DNA from: Closterium sp. Naga37s-1
Lineage: Eukaryota; Streptophyta; Zygnematophyceae; Desmidiales; Closteriaceae
NCBI GenBank assembly: GCA_947471745.1
Contig: CANJKZ010000910.1
Span: 1,394,501-1,458,500, forward strand
Reading direction: 5' to 3'
DNA length: 64,000 bases
Of the stretch, positions 29,553 to 40,401 are shown piece after piece. The notes beneath the pieces are model-generated. The model was given only the letters and a program-made list of their open reading frames with translations. It had not been told where the DNA came from and did no database searches. The stretch's first letter is position 1, and the number at the start of each line of letters is the position of its first letter. The position numbers and the translations under genes are program-made.

Positions 29553-32500
29553 CGTGGAGGCTTTGGTGGTAGCCAGCGCCAGCAGCAGCCGCGTTCCCGT
29601 GAGTCCCCGTCTGCCCAGCCGCTTCGTGAGTGGTACGCTGGGCGTGGGAGGTCTGGGGGTGCTAGTCCCTGCACTTACGTTCTTCGCACCGGCAGTCGTC
29701 GTGGGGAGACGTGTGGGCTGCCACACACTACGCAGCGCTGCTTCGGTCGCTTGACTGACGCCTGGCGTGCCCAGTTTCCTGACGCTATTGAGCTCCCTCG
29801 CTGGCATTATCTGCTTATGCAGAATGTGCCTATCTTTGATATTGATTTTGATGCTATCCTTGCTGCCATGTATGCTTTGACTGATAGTGCTGAGGGTGAC
29901 TGTTACCTGAGTGTCCTGCCCGACCCGGGCATTGCGGCTGCTGCTCTAGGTGCTAGTGCGTCTGCTGCTCCAGGTACTGGTGAGTCTGCTGCTCCAGGTG
30001 CTGGTGAGTCTGCTCTCTCTGGTACTGCACCTACTGAGGCCTTGCACACTTTCACACTTGACTCTGGTGCTTTGCGCTCTTTCTTTAGAGACAGCACCAC
30101 ACTCACGCCGCTCAGTCAGCCTGTCGCAGTCTCCCTGGCTGACCCCTCTGGGGGCCCAGTCCTTGCGCACTCTTCCACGGTTCTACCGTGTCCTGCGGCC
30201 CCATTGGGCTTGCTGTTGGGACTCCACCTCCCCTCGTTCTCTACGAACCTGGTGAGTGGAGCTGACCTCCAGGACGCGTGGGTTGACCAGTTCGCCCCTG
30301 GAGGTTAGCGTGTGACCCACTGCACTTGCTCTCGGACGGGCCGCCACCTGGCCACGTTCACCCGTCGGCCAGGGTCGATTCTGTACACACTGACTACTGC
30401 GTCTCCTCCGGTCTCTGTGTCTGGTCAGGTAGCCGTGTCTAGTAAGGTGTTTGCTGCCGCGTCTAGGTCTAGTCCTGCGTCTGCCCCCTGCTCGTGTCGT
30501 CCTCTGTCGCACGAGACTCTCCTTTGGCACCACCGCCTTGGTCACCCCTCCCTGCCTCGTCTTCGAGGTACGGCCTCCCGTACCCTTGTCTCGGGTCTTC
30601 CCCGGTCCCTCCCTCCCCTTCCTCCCGGGCCTGCCCCTACCTGTGTTCCTTGTGTCGAGGGCCGGCAGCGCGCCGCTCCTCACTCCTCCACGTTCCCTCC
30701 GACAGAGGCTCCTCTGCAGACTCTTCATATGGACGTGTGGGGCCCAGCCCGCGTCTGTGGACAGGGTCACGAGCGTTACTTCCTGCTGGTCGTTGACGAC
30801 TACTCGCGTTACACCACAGTCTTCCCCTTGCGCAGCAAGGGTGAGGTCCCTGAGGTGTTGATCAACTGGATCCGCGGTACCCGTCGCCAGCTCAGCGAGC
30901 TTTTCGGCTCGGACCTTCCTGTTCTGCGTCTGCACTCAGACAGAGGTGGTGAGTTTTCCTACGACCTCCTGAGGGCCTTCTGTCATGCGGAGGGCATCCG
31001 CCAGACGTTCACGCTTCCGGCCTCCCCACAGAAAAATGGGATTGCTGAGCGCCGCATTGGCATGGTCATGGACGTCGCTCGTACCTCCATGATCCATGCG
31101 GCTGCTCCCCATTTTCTGTGGCCGTTCGCGGTTCAGTACGCTGCGCATCAGATCAACCTTCAGCCTCGTGTCTCCTTGCCGGAGACTACAACTACTCTGA
31201 GGTGGACGGGGAAGGTTGGCGATGCGTCCGCGTTCCGTGTCTGGGGATCTCGAGCTTTTGTCCGCGATACTTCAGCGGACAAGCTGTCCTCCTGTGCCGT
31301 TCCCTGCGTCTTCCTTGGCTTCCCCCCTGACGCACCCGGGTGGCAGTTCTACCATCCCACCTCGCGTCGTGTTCTGTCCTCTCAGGACGTCACGTTTGAC
31401 GAGTCGGTGTCTTACTACCGTCTCTTTCCCTACCGCACTGCCTCTCCCCCCCCCCCGCCACTCTTCCTAGCACCAGGTACTCCTCCGGTAGACCCCCTCC
31501 CCCCTCAGGGTCCTCCCCCCTCAGGTGTGTCTCAAGTAGACCCTGCCGAGCCGGTCGAGGTAGCTGTCGACTCAGGTGCTGCTAGGGGTGCTGAGCATGT
31601 GGGTGCGGGGACTGGGGGTGCGGAGCCTGGGGGTGCTGAGCCTGAGCGTGTGGAGTCTGGGGGTGCTGAGCCTGAGTGTGTGGGGTCTGGGGGTGCTGAG
31701 CCTGAGCGTGTGGAGCCTTGGGGTGCTGAGCCTGGGGGTATTCCGTCTGGGGGTGCTGAGCCTACGCGAGCTGCGTCTGGAGGTTCTCTGGGTGTCCTGT
31801 TGCGGCGGGAGCCCCTCTCTCCGCAGCGGCTTCGTGAGTGGTACGCTCGGCGCTGTCGCCGTGCTACTGGAGCTGCTAGAGGTGCTGCTGGTGCTGGTGC
31901 TACTGGAGGTGCTGCTGGTGCTGGAGCTGCTGGAGCTGCTGGAGGTGCTGCTGGAGCTGCTGGAGGTGCTGCTGGTGCTGGAGCTGCTGGAGGTGCTGCT
32001 GGTGCTACTGGAGGTGCTCGTACTAGAGGTACTGGAGCTGCTGGGGCTGGTGGTGCTGCAGGCGTTGCAACTGCGGGTACTCGAGCCGCTGGTGCTGCGG
32101 GAGTTGTTGCTGGAGACCCTGGAGCTGAGGGTACTGGTGCTGTCTCTGCTGTTTCTGGAGGCGCTGCGCGGTCGCGGCCGTACTACGTTCCGCTACTTCA
32201 GCAGGTTCTTGGTCCCCCGCCTTCTGCTGGTCCTACTCCTCCTTTACTGAGTCCACCGCCTGTCCAGTCACAGTCGCCGTTACAGCCGGCCTCTCCACTG
32301 CCTGGTCCCTCTTCTTACTCTGGACCGACTAGAGGTCTTACGGAGCGTCGTGAGCCTGAGTCACGTCCTATGTCGCCTGAGTCTCGTTCTGCGTCGCCTG
32401 TCAGTACTGTTCGCGCTGGTCGTGTTTCGCGTCCACGTCCTCCTCCTGTCCCTGGCACTCACTCTATCACTCTGCGTCCTTCCACTGCTCCACAGCGTGT

Positions 32501-34258
32501 CCCTCTGCCGTCTCCTCCTGCGTCCTCTCTTCCTGACAGTCCAGACCCTGGGTCTGACTCCCTTCGTGCTGCTCGTCCAGCTGTCACACGCTTTCTGGCC
32601 ACTGCTGTCACTGACCATTTGTTTGGGTCCGCTGCTGCGTCTGCTCTTGTTGCTGAGCTTGTTGACTTTGCTGCAGCCTGTCGCCTCTACTACGCCACCA
32701 GACATTCCGACCCCGCCCTCTTACGAAGAGGCGATAGAGGGTCCCTACTCCTCTCAGTTGCAGGCAGCCATGGACGCCGAGATGGCTTCCTGGAAGTCCA
32801 CAGGCACCTACGTAGACGAGGTTCCCCCACCTGGGGCGAGCATCGTCAGTGGCATGTGGATCTTCAGGGTGGAGCGACGCCGGGTTCTCCGCCTGCCTTC
32901 AAGGCGCGTTACGTTGCACGTGGCTTCAGTCAGCGACAGGGAGTTGACTTCTTCCAGACCTTCTCCCCTACCCCGAAGATGACCACTCTTTGGGTACTGC
33001 TGCACGTTGCTGCTCAGCGTGACTACGAGCTCCACTCGCTTGACTTCAGCACAGCCTTCCTACAGGGCAGCCTACACGAGGAGATCTGGCTGCGCCGCCC
33101 ACCTGGCTTCACTGGGTCGTTTCCTGCTGGTACCCAGTGGAGCCTCCGGCGGCCAGTCTACGGTCTCCGCCAGGCACCCCGTGAGTGGCACGACGCACTA
33201 AGGACGACTCTTGCTGCTCTTGGTTTTGCTCCTTCCACTGCTGACCCTTCTCTGTTTTTGGGCACTGACACTACTCTGCCGCCATTCTACGTTCTCGTAT
33301 ACGTAGATGACCTCGTCTTTGCTACTTCTGACACTGAGGCACTCACCCATGTGAAGTCCGAGCTGCAGAAGAGATACACGTGCACAGACCTGGGTGAGTT
33401 GACAAGCTATCTTGCCTTGCGGATCACCCGGGATAGAGCACAGCGCACCATTACCTTGACTCAGTCACACATGGTGCAGCAGGTCCTTCAGAACAGTCCA
33501 CTCCTCTGCCTACCGGTCACTCGCTCTCAGCTCCACCTTCGGACGAGTCCGTAGAGCCGAGTGGCCCGTATCCAGAGCTTGTGGGCTGCCTCATGTACCT
33601 GATGACTTGCACACGACCTGACCTCGCATACCCTCTGAGCCTTCTGGCTCGCTACGTGGCTCCCAGCAGGCACTGAAAGGTGCACTGGGATGCTGCGAAG
33701 AGGGTGTTGCGATACTTGTGCAGTACATCGGGCATGGGGCTCGTGCTTGGAGGACGGGCTCGAGTTGTCCTCACTGGTCACGCTGACGCCTCCTGGGTTG
33801 ACGACTTGGCTACGCAGCGGTCGTCACAGGGTTACACCTTCAGTCTTGGCTCCGGTTCTGTCTCTTGGCGGTCTACCCGCTCTTCTTCTGTTCTCAGCTC
33901 CAGTTGTGAGGCTGAGATCTACGCTGGGACCATGGCTGCACAGGAGCTACGCTGGCTCACCTACCTGCTGACCGACCTGGGAGAGGCGCCTCGTTCTCCT
34001 CCAGTTCTGTATGTCGGCAACAAAGCCATGCTTGCCTTGTGTCAGGAGCACAGACTGGAGCACAGAACGAAGCACATTGCTCTGCGCTACTTCCATGCTC
34101 GAGAGTTACAGCAGCGTGGCCAGCTTCGCCTTGCTTACGTGGCCTCTCAGGCCAACACTGCTGATGTTTTCACCAAGGCACTTCAGCCTTGTGATCATCA
34201 GCGTTTCTGTACTGTGTTAGGTCTTGTACCTACTGTGCCTCACTTGCTTACTTCTTGA
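29553..34258 (+). pseudogene. Copia H Pol: knuckle, protease, integrase, linker, RT, RNase H (decayed)
   Basis: Variant knuckle ~29668-29735; protease LDSGALRSFF (~30060) keeps DSG; TAG at 30306-30308. Integrase is largely intact with HMDVWGP, LHSDRGGEF and the third acid within NGIAERRIGM (30700-31080). The linker is Glu/Pro/Gly (31590-31780), then AAGGAAGAG-type Ala/Gly repeats (31860-32140). Two compensating shifts occur between ~32690 and 32880. RT keeps FYVLVYVDDLVFAT (33280); a deletion after QQVLQ near 33490 shifts frame; RNase H (33680-34258) has one TGA in place of Arg. Nearly full length but not translatable as one protein. Confidence 0.87.
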
Positions 34259-34450
34259 CCCTGCTTGTACTGTACTCTTTATACAAATACCTGCATGCTT
34301 ACACTTTCTAGGTTGTGTTCACTGTATTGGTTGTTTTCCTTTATATAACTCTGCATGTGAACTGGCCTTGTGGCCATTTGCTTGTGCTCAGACTGCGTGG
34401 TGACTTTGTGATCCACCCTGCGCTTGCTTTGCCTTTCTTGACTGGTTTAG

Positions 34451-36597
34451 GAAGACTGCTAAGTCTTTGTATTACGCTGTCGTAGCGCGCTACTCCTCTC
34501 GTGCCACTGCTGCCCTCAGCCTCGTCATGCTACCGTACCTGTTCCCTGACCTTGCCGCCTTTGCCACAGTCGCTGACCTCATTACTCACCTCCGCACTAG
34601 TGACGCCCGCTAACGTGCTGCGCTTCCCACTGAGTTCTGTGCCAAGAACCCTCCCCCCATGTACATCACCCTTTACTACCTAGTCACCCGCCTCCCTGAC
34701 TCCCTTGCTTCAGCCAGGGACCAATTTCTCTCCCTTTGCCCCACTGAGCTCACCGTCGACCTGCTAGAGGAGCGCCTCACTGCAGCTAAGAAGACTATCG
34801 TTGCTGTAGGTGCTTCTCGCGGCGACCCTCGCGCCCCTTTCTTTAAGGGGTGTTCCCCTGTCCCCCTTCTCCCCTCTGTTGCTTCTGCTGCTGCTGTCGA
34901 CCTCGTTGGCGCGGAGGTCGTGGCTGCGTCTGCTCCTAGTGGGAGGCGCCGCAACAGCAAGTGCAAGGGGGGCAAGGGTGGTGGAGGGGACGGTGGGGGC
35001 GGCGGTGGAGGCGGTGGAGGAGACGGAGGGGGTGGCGGTGGAGGTGGGGGTGGTGGCGGAAGTGGGGGCTTCGGTGGCGGCGGTGGGGGTGGTGGAGGCA
35101 GCGACAACGGCGGTCGAGGCAGCGGCAACGGTGGTGGAGGTGGCGGCGGCGGTGGAGCTGGTCGAGGTGGAGCCGCGCAGCGTGGAGGCTTTGGTGGTAG
35201 CCAGCTCTAGCAGCAGCCGCGTTCCCGTGTGACCCCGTCAGCCCAGTAGCTTCGTGAGTGGTACGCTGGGCGTGGGAGGTCTGGGGGTGCTGGTCCCTGC
35301 GCTTACGTTCTTTGCACCGGCGGGCGCCGTGGGGAGACGTGCGGCCTGCCACACACTATGCAGCGCTGCTTCAGTCGCCTGACTGACGCCTGGCGCGCCC
35401 AGTTTCCTGACGCTGTTGAGCTCCCTCGCTGGGGTGATCTGCTTCGGCAGAATGTTGCTATCTTTGATCTTGATTTCGATGCTATCCTTGCTGCCATGTA
35501 TGCTGTGACTGATAGTGCTGAGGGTGACTGTTACCTGTGTGTTCCGCCCGACCCGGGCATTGAGGCTGCTGCTCTAGGTGCTAGTGCGGCTGCTGCTCCA
35601 TGTACTGGTGAGTCTACTGCTCCACGTGCTGGTGAGTCTGCTCTCTCTGGTACTGCACCTACTGAGTCCTTGCACACTTTCACACTTGACTCTGGTGCTT
35701 CGCGCTCCTTCTTTCGCGACAGCACCACACTCACGCCACTCAGTCGGCCTGTCGCAGTCTCCTTGGCTGACCCCTCTGGGGGCCCAGTCCTTGCGCACTC
35801 TTCCACGGTTCTACCGTGTCCTGCGGCCCTGTCGGGCTTGCTGTCGGGACTCCACCTCCCCTCGTTCTCTACGAACTTGGTGAGTGGAGCTGACCTTCAG
35901 GACTTGTGGGTTGACTAGTTCACCCCTAGAGGTCAGTGTGTGACCCACTGCACTTGCTCTCGGACGGGCCGCCACCTGGCCACGTTCACCCGTCGGCCTG
36001 GTTCGAGTCTGTACACACTGACTACTGCGTCTCCTCCGGTTACTGCGTCTGGTCAGGTAGCCGCGTCTGGTCAGGTGTTTGCTGCCGCGTCCAGGTCTAG
36101 TCCAGTGTCTGCCCCCTGCTCGTGTCGTCCTCTATCACACGAGACTCTCCTTTGGCACCACAGCCTTGGTCACCCCTCCCTGCCTCGTCTTCGAGGTATG
36201 GCCTCCCGTACCCTTGTCTTTGGTCTCCCCAGGTCCCTCCCTCCCCTTCCTCCGAGGCCTGCCCCTACCTGTGTTCCTTGTGTCGAGGGCCGGCAGCGCG
36301 CCGCTCCTCACTCCTCCGAGTTCCCTCCGACAGAGGCTCCCCTGCAGACTCTCCACATGGACGTGTGGGGCCCAGCCCGCGTCAGTGGACAGGGTCACGA
36401 GCGTTACTTCCTGCTGGTCGTTGACGACTACTCGCGTTACACCATAGTCTTCCCCTTGTGCCACAAGGGTGATATCACTGAGGTGTTGATCGACTGGATC
36501 CGCGGTGCCCGTCGCCAGCTCAGCGAGAGTTTCGGCTCGGACCTTCCTGTTCCGCGTCTGCACTCAGACAGAGGTGGTGAGTTTTCTTCCAACCTTC
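34451..36597 (+). pseudogene. Copia I: gag second part, protease and integrase N-part (decayed)
   Basis: Resumes the gag broken at 27593 (SLYYAVVARYSS), with TAA replacing a Tyr codon near 34612, then MYITLYYLVTRLP and the Gly-rich tail. TAG codons at 35208-35210, 35247-35249 and 35916-35918 sit at Gln positions. Variant knuckle ~35297-35365, protease LDSGASRSFF (~35690), integrase to LHSDRGGEFSS at 36590, where it is fused to a remnant of J's LTR. Confidence 0.85.
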
Positions 36598-36604
36598 AGT
36601 GTAG

Positions 36605-37149
36605 CCTACAATGAGGCCTTGGTGAAGATGTTCGCGGTGTTGTCCTCTGAGGCCACAAAGACCAAGCGTGACTGGCCGCGACGCTACATCTCGCGCATCA
36701 GGGAGTAACCGCAACTCGATGTGCTTCACCCTGTCGAGTCTCTCGACACAGGAGGATTATGGGCTTGCTTTTAGTGAACAAGGTCGGTCTAGAGCTAGGC
36801 CGCTCACCTAAGTCAGTGAACAAGAAAATCAACCAGCGGAGCTGAGCAGCTATGGTGCCAGCGTAGATTTCGGCCTCAGTCCTAAGCCAGAGATGATGCT
36901 CGTGTTGACCTCCATGACATAGCTCTAGAGCCGAGGCTAAAACAATAGCCCAGTGTAGACCTACGGGTCTCGTCGTCGTTCGCCCACGACGAGTCGCTAT
37001 GCTCGGTAAGTCGCACTGGATGGTTCCCTCCAAGCACAAGCCCCATGCCTGATGTGGTGGCCAGGTACTTCATTAACCTCTTAGCAACCATCCAGTGAAT
37101 ATGACGGTGTCTCTCAGGTGCAACAAAGCACGCAAGGACACTGAGAGGA
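36605..37149 (-). pseudogene. Copia J RNase H
   Basis: LSVLACFVAPERHRHIHW, AKRLMKYLATTSGMGLVLGG, LTEHSDSSWANDDETRRSTLG, EAEIYAGTIAAQLRWLIFLF, then broken frames to an NIFTKA block at 36610-36635. Several frameshifts. Confidence 0.8.
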
Positions 37150-38160
37150 TGTGTAGAGTCACTCTACAATAGAAGCTGGACTACGTGGGAGGCTACGGGG
37201 TTGTACGGACGATCGTAGCGTTATCTAGCACTTGTGCAAACTTGTGTGTTCATGGGGAAATTTGACAAGAGTTTCACTAAGAAAGTTGAGAGAACAATGA
37301 ACACAATGGAGTGACAAAGTGGATATAGCAGAAACCTAGCAACGAGCAAGTCGGCTTCCAGCGTAGCACAGAGGCTGCTCGCCAACGCCGCAAGTCGGCG
37401 ACGTGCTAATGCAGCTAGAAGGCGGCTTGCCAACAGTGCAAGATGGCGACCTGCCAGCGTCGCACCAGGGCGGCTTGCCAAAACAGCAGCAAGGCGGCTT
37501 GCCATCGTCGCAGCTGCCGGTGATCATGTGTACGCATATTCGCACCTACCAAGTAGGTTCAGAATAACAGTTGCGTGTACGTTGTGCGCCATCACATAAA
37601 TTTTGCAGGTGCTAGGTCGTTGAGCATGTGATGCTCGACCCACTGGTCAACTTCCCCAAAACCTCATGGAGCGAAGTTCGTGCACCCCCGCAGAACTTCG
37701 CCGATTAGTTACTTGGTCGACCCAAAGAGGCCACTAAGTTGGTGTCGAATTGACGGTCGGTCGACGTTCGGAGGTCGGCGTCATCTCGACGAACATCTAC
37801 GTCGACCGCCGAGGCTCTACGTCGTTCGCCAACTTCGTCGGTGTCACTGAGGTCGGCGTCATCATGCTGCACTGAAGTTAGGCAACCAAGCCCACCGACT
37901 TGATCCTCCAAGTCGACACCATCTGCCGACTTGCAGCTCGGCTGCCTGCGCCTCGCTGGCTTCGCTGAAGTCGGCTCCGCAGAAGTCGGCTTCGCCGTTC
38001 GTTGAAGTCAGCTTCGCAGTGGTTGGCTTCACCAAAGTCGGCTTCGCCGAGGTCGACCAACCAAGCCGACTTGTTCCTCCAAGTCAATGTCGACCATGAA
38101 GCCTAGCCAGCTATGAAGTTGTCTTCGCCCAGGAGAGGGCCGAGCCTTTTCTCGTCAACA
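37150..38160 (-). repeat. Probable solo LTR (1,011 bp) inside copia J
   Basis: On the minus strand TGTTGACGAG...CTCTACACA interrupts J between LAYP and LSVLACF. Flanks are GAGGA (37145-37149) and AAGGA (38161-38165), a four-of-five match expected of an old duplication. The interior has two repeat fields: GGCGGCTTGCCA units (37330-37520) and AAGTCGGCTTCGCC units (37900-38080). It encodes nothing I recognise; a non-autonomous TRIM-like element is the alternative. Confidence 0.6.
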
Positions 38161-39325
38161 AAGGATAGGCCAGGTCCGGTCGAGTACACGTTATCAGGTG
38201 CATAAGGCAACCCACAAGCTCTACGTAGCGACCACTAGGCTCAACCGGCTCGTCAGGAACAAGAGCAGTGAGCATGTGGTCAATAGCAAGGGGATTGTGC
38301 TATGTGGAGAACTGGAAGCCGAATCGCTGAAAAACGTGTTGCACCATGTGTGACTGAGTCAGATTGATGGTGCACGATGCTCTGTCCATGGTAATCTGCA
38401 AGCCAAGATAGCTGCGCAACTCACCAAGGTCAATGCAGGCAAGCAACTCAGACTCAGACACGAAACGCAGACGCGACACCAGGTGACACAGTCCATAGAA
38501 AGATTGGTGAAACCCTTGGGCGTGAAACATGCGGCCAGAGTTTCAGCTGGTGCACGGTGTAGTGAAGCAAAGGGCGACGTACGGGCGCTTTCCATGATCA
38601 AGCATATGTTACTCAGCAACCCCATTCTGCCGCGGCGAGTCCGGAAGCATGAAGAACTTCGTGATGCCCTGCTCGCGACAGAACTTGGCAAGAACATGAG
38701 AGCGGAACTCAACCCCACGGTCAGAGTGGAGACAAAGCACAAAGAGGGCGCACTTGGCGCTAGTGGCCAGCAACCACGGGATCAGCGCACCAGGCACGTG
38801 AGCTTTCTGCTTCAGGGGAAACACCGTGGTGTAGCGAGATAAGTCATCCACAACAAGGAAGAACCTCTCGTCGCACGGCCCAGCAACCATGCTTGTCCTA
38901 CAGTATATACAACTGAACGAGCATCATCGAAGGACATACCAAACACATGGTAACCATGGCGAAGCAGAGCAGGCAAGTACAGAGGAACCGAGTCAGACCC
39001 GAAACGCTCATGGTAGAGGTCATCGAGGCGCCTGAATTAGCGCAATGCCGAGTGGTCAAGACACCTGCAAGTAGTGCCAGCTCCAGGGCCAGCCAGAATC
39101 CGATACTGGCAGGGCCTGACGTCGCGGCCACCGTGACGAGCCCCGTAGCTGTTTGGGCAGTTGCTGCGTCCGACGCTCCCTAGATCACCAGGCCCCCACT
39201 GCTGCTGAGGTCGCCACTGCTGCTGAGGTCCCATTGCTGGAACTGCTTCTTCTGCTTCTGCTGCTTCTGCTGCTTCTGCTGCTTCTGCTGCTACTGCTGC
39301 TGCTGCTGCTGCTGCTACGGCTGCC

Positions 39326-39369
<44 letters not shown>

Positions 39370-39395
39370 AGAACTTTAGCAGACGCCATGGCGAA
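38161..39395 (-). pseudogene. Copia J gag remnant, integrase and RT fragments
   Basis: From the right: ATG near 39390 (MASAKVLQ) followed by a long Gln run encoded by the CTG/CTT repeat at 39240-39372. A variant knuckle (CQYRILAGPGAGTTC...H) follows near 39110-39050. The integrase centre (RFFLVVDDLSRYTTVFPL, LHSDRGVEF, then NGVAE; 38870-38615) is next. A deletion then jumps to the RT end (LGELRSYLGLQIT, LTQSHMVQHVFQRFGF; 38430-38300) and EPSGRYVELVGCLMHLIT (~38250-38190). No capsid-like Gag domain is present. Confidence 0.75.
39240..39372. repeat. CTG/CTT trinucleotide repeat
   Basis: Runs of CTTCTGCTGCT and then about twenty CTG units, encoding poly-Gln on the minus strand inside J's Gag remnant. 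Confidence 0.92.
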
Positions 39396-39419
39396 AGCCA
39401 GCTGAGACTAGGAACGGCT

Positions 39420-40197
39420 GGCTAGGAACGGCGAGAAACTGGTAGGAATGGCTAGGGACAAGGAGCGACTCCAGGGGAAGGTAATGCGGCTGCCAGCTGC
39501 TTTTGGGAGTGTCGTTGGCGAAGTAGAAGGTGTGAAACGGTAGGCACAGGTGGAAGGGTAAAGTACCCTGAACCCTAGACTTGGTGGCTAGCGGGACGCG
39601 CTGTTAGTGGGCAGGAGGCGTGCTAGCAGGGCGCGCGCTGGCTAGCGGGGCGTGCGAGGGTTGCACATGTCTCCTGCTAGTGGGGCGCGCCCTGGCTAGC
39701 GGGGCGTGCGGGTGCTGCACGTGTGTCCTGCTGGCAGGGTGCGCGTGGGCTGCTGTTGCCGTGGGCTGGTGGGGTGCACGCGCTGCTAGTGCCGTGCGCT
39801 GGCAGAGCGCGCGCTTGTGAATGCGCGCACGGGCTGCTGCTGCTGCGCGCTGACAGTGCATGCACGCTGCTGCTATCGCACGCAGGCAGGGCGCACAGGC
39901 TGCGACGAATGCACCCGCTGCCAACGCGCGTGCGTAAGGCTGGCTGGCGGGCTGGCTGGCTGGCGGCGCGCGCTGCCGGCTGCGGGCGCTAACTGGCTGG
40001 CAGCTGGCGGTGTTCTGGCTGGCTAGCGACTGGCTGGCTGACTGGCAATTGGCTGGCTGGCTGGTAGTGGTTGGCAGGCTGGCTGGTGTGCGCTGTGTGT
40101 TGCGTGCTGGCTGGTGAGGGGTGGTAAGGGGGCGAAACGAACGGAGCTAACGGTCTTAAGGAGGTAGGCGGGCTAGGATCGTAGGAACGGCCTACGA
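39420..40197 (-). repeat. Copia J leader repeats
   Basis: GGCTAGCGGGGCGTGCG units (39590-39720), GCGCGC-rich spacers and a GGCTGGCTGGC run (39940-40110). Same position and strand bias as the leaders of the other short-LTR copias. Confidence 0.75.
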
Positions 40198-40339
40198 TGT
40201 TACCAAGTCGAAATACAGTAGCATAGCGAAATGTAATCAACTAACACAAGGGTGATACACGTACCAAACCCTTCAAGTGCTGTATTCCTTAGAGAGCACC
40301 TCAGTGTAGCCTACAACTAACAAATACATATTTTTGACA
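40198..40339 (-). repeat. Copia J 5' LTR (142 bp)
   Basis: Minus-strand TGTCAAAAATATGTATTTG to TTGGTAACA. No clear Met-tRNA primer site follows, unlike the other elements, so the inner edge is uncertain. Confidence 0.6.
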
Positions 40340-40401
40340 CGAGCCTGGTCTTTCGAAAAGCTGGAGTCGTACGCGTAGTTGGTTAGTGGACTGGACTCTA
40401 T

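Larger units (their letters stand above)
27594..34450 (+). mobile_element. Copia H: short-LTR copia inserted in I, 3' LTR lost
   Basis: LTR, primer site, leader, Gag, protease, integrase, linker, RT and RNase H are all recognisable in order. The 3' untranslated stretch (34259-34450) matches that of E but ends before the purine tract and LTR, directly joined to I's gag. Confidence 0.85.
36598..40339 (-). mobile_element. Copia J: diverged, heavily deleted copia (minus)
   Basis: A different lineage from B-I. The 142-bp LTR (40198-40339) starts TGTCAAAAATATG on the minus strand; leader repeats and a poly-Gln Gag follow, then integrase and RT pieces and RNase H. It ends at 36598 in a 15-base match to its own LTR (GTAGGCTACACTG), a remnant of the 3' LTR. 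A ~1-kb solo LTR lies inside it. Confidence 0.78.
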
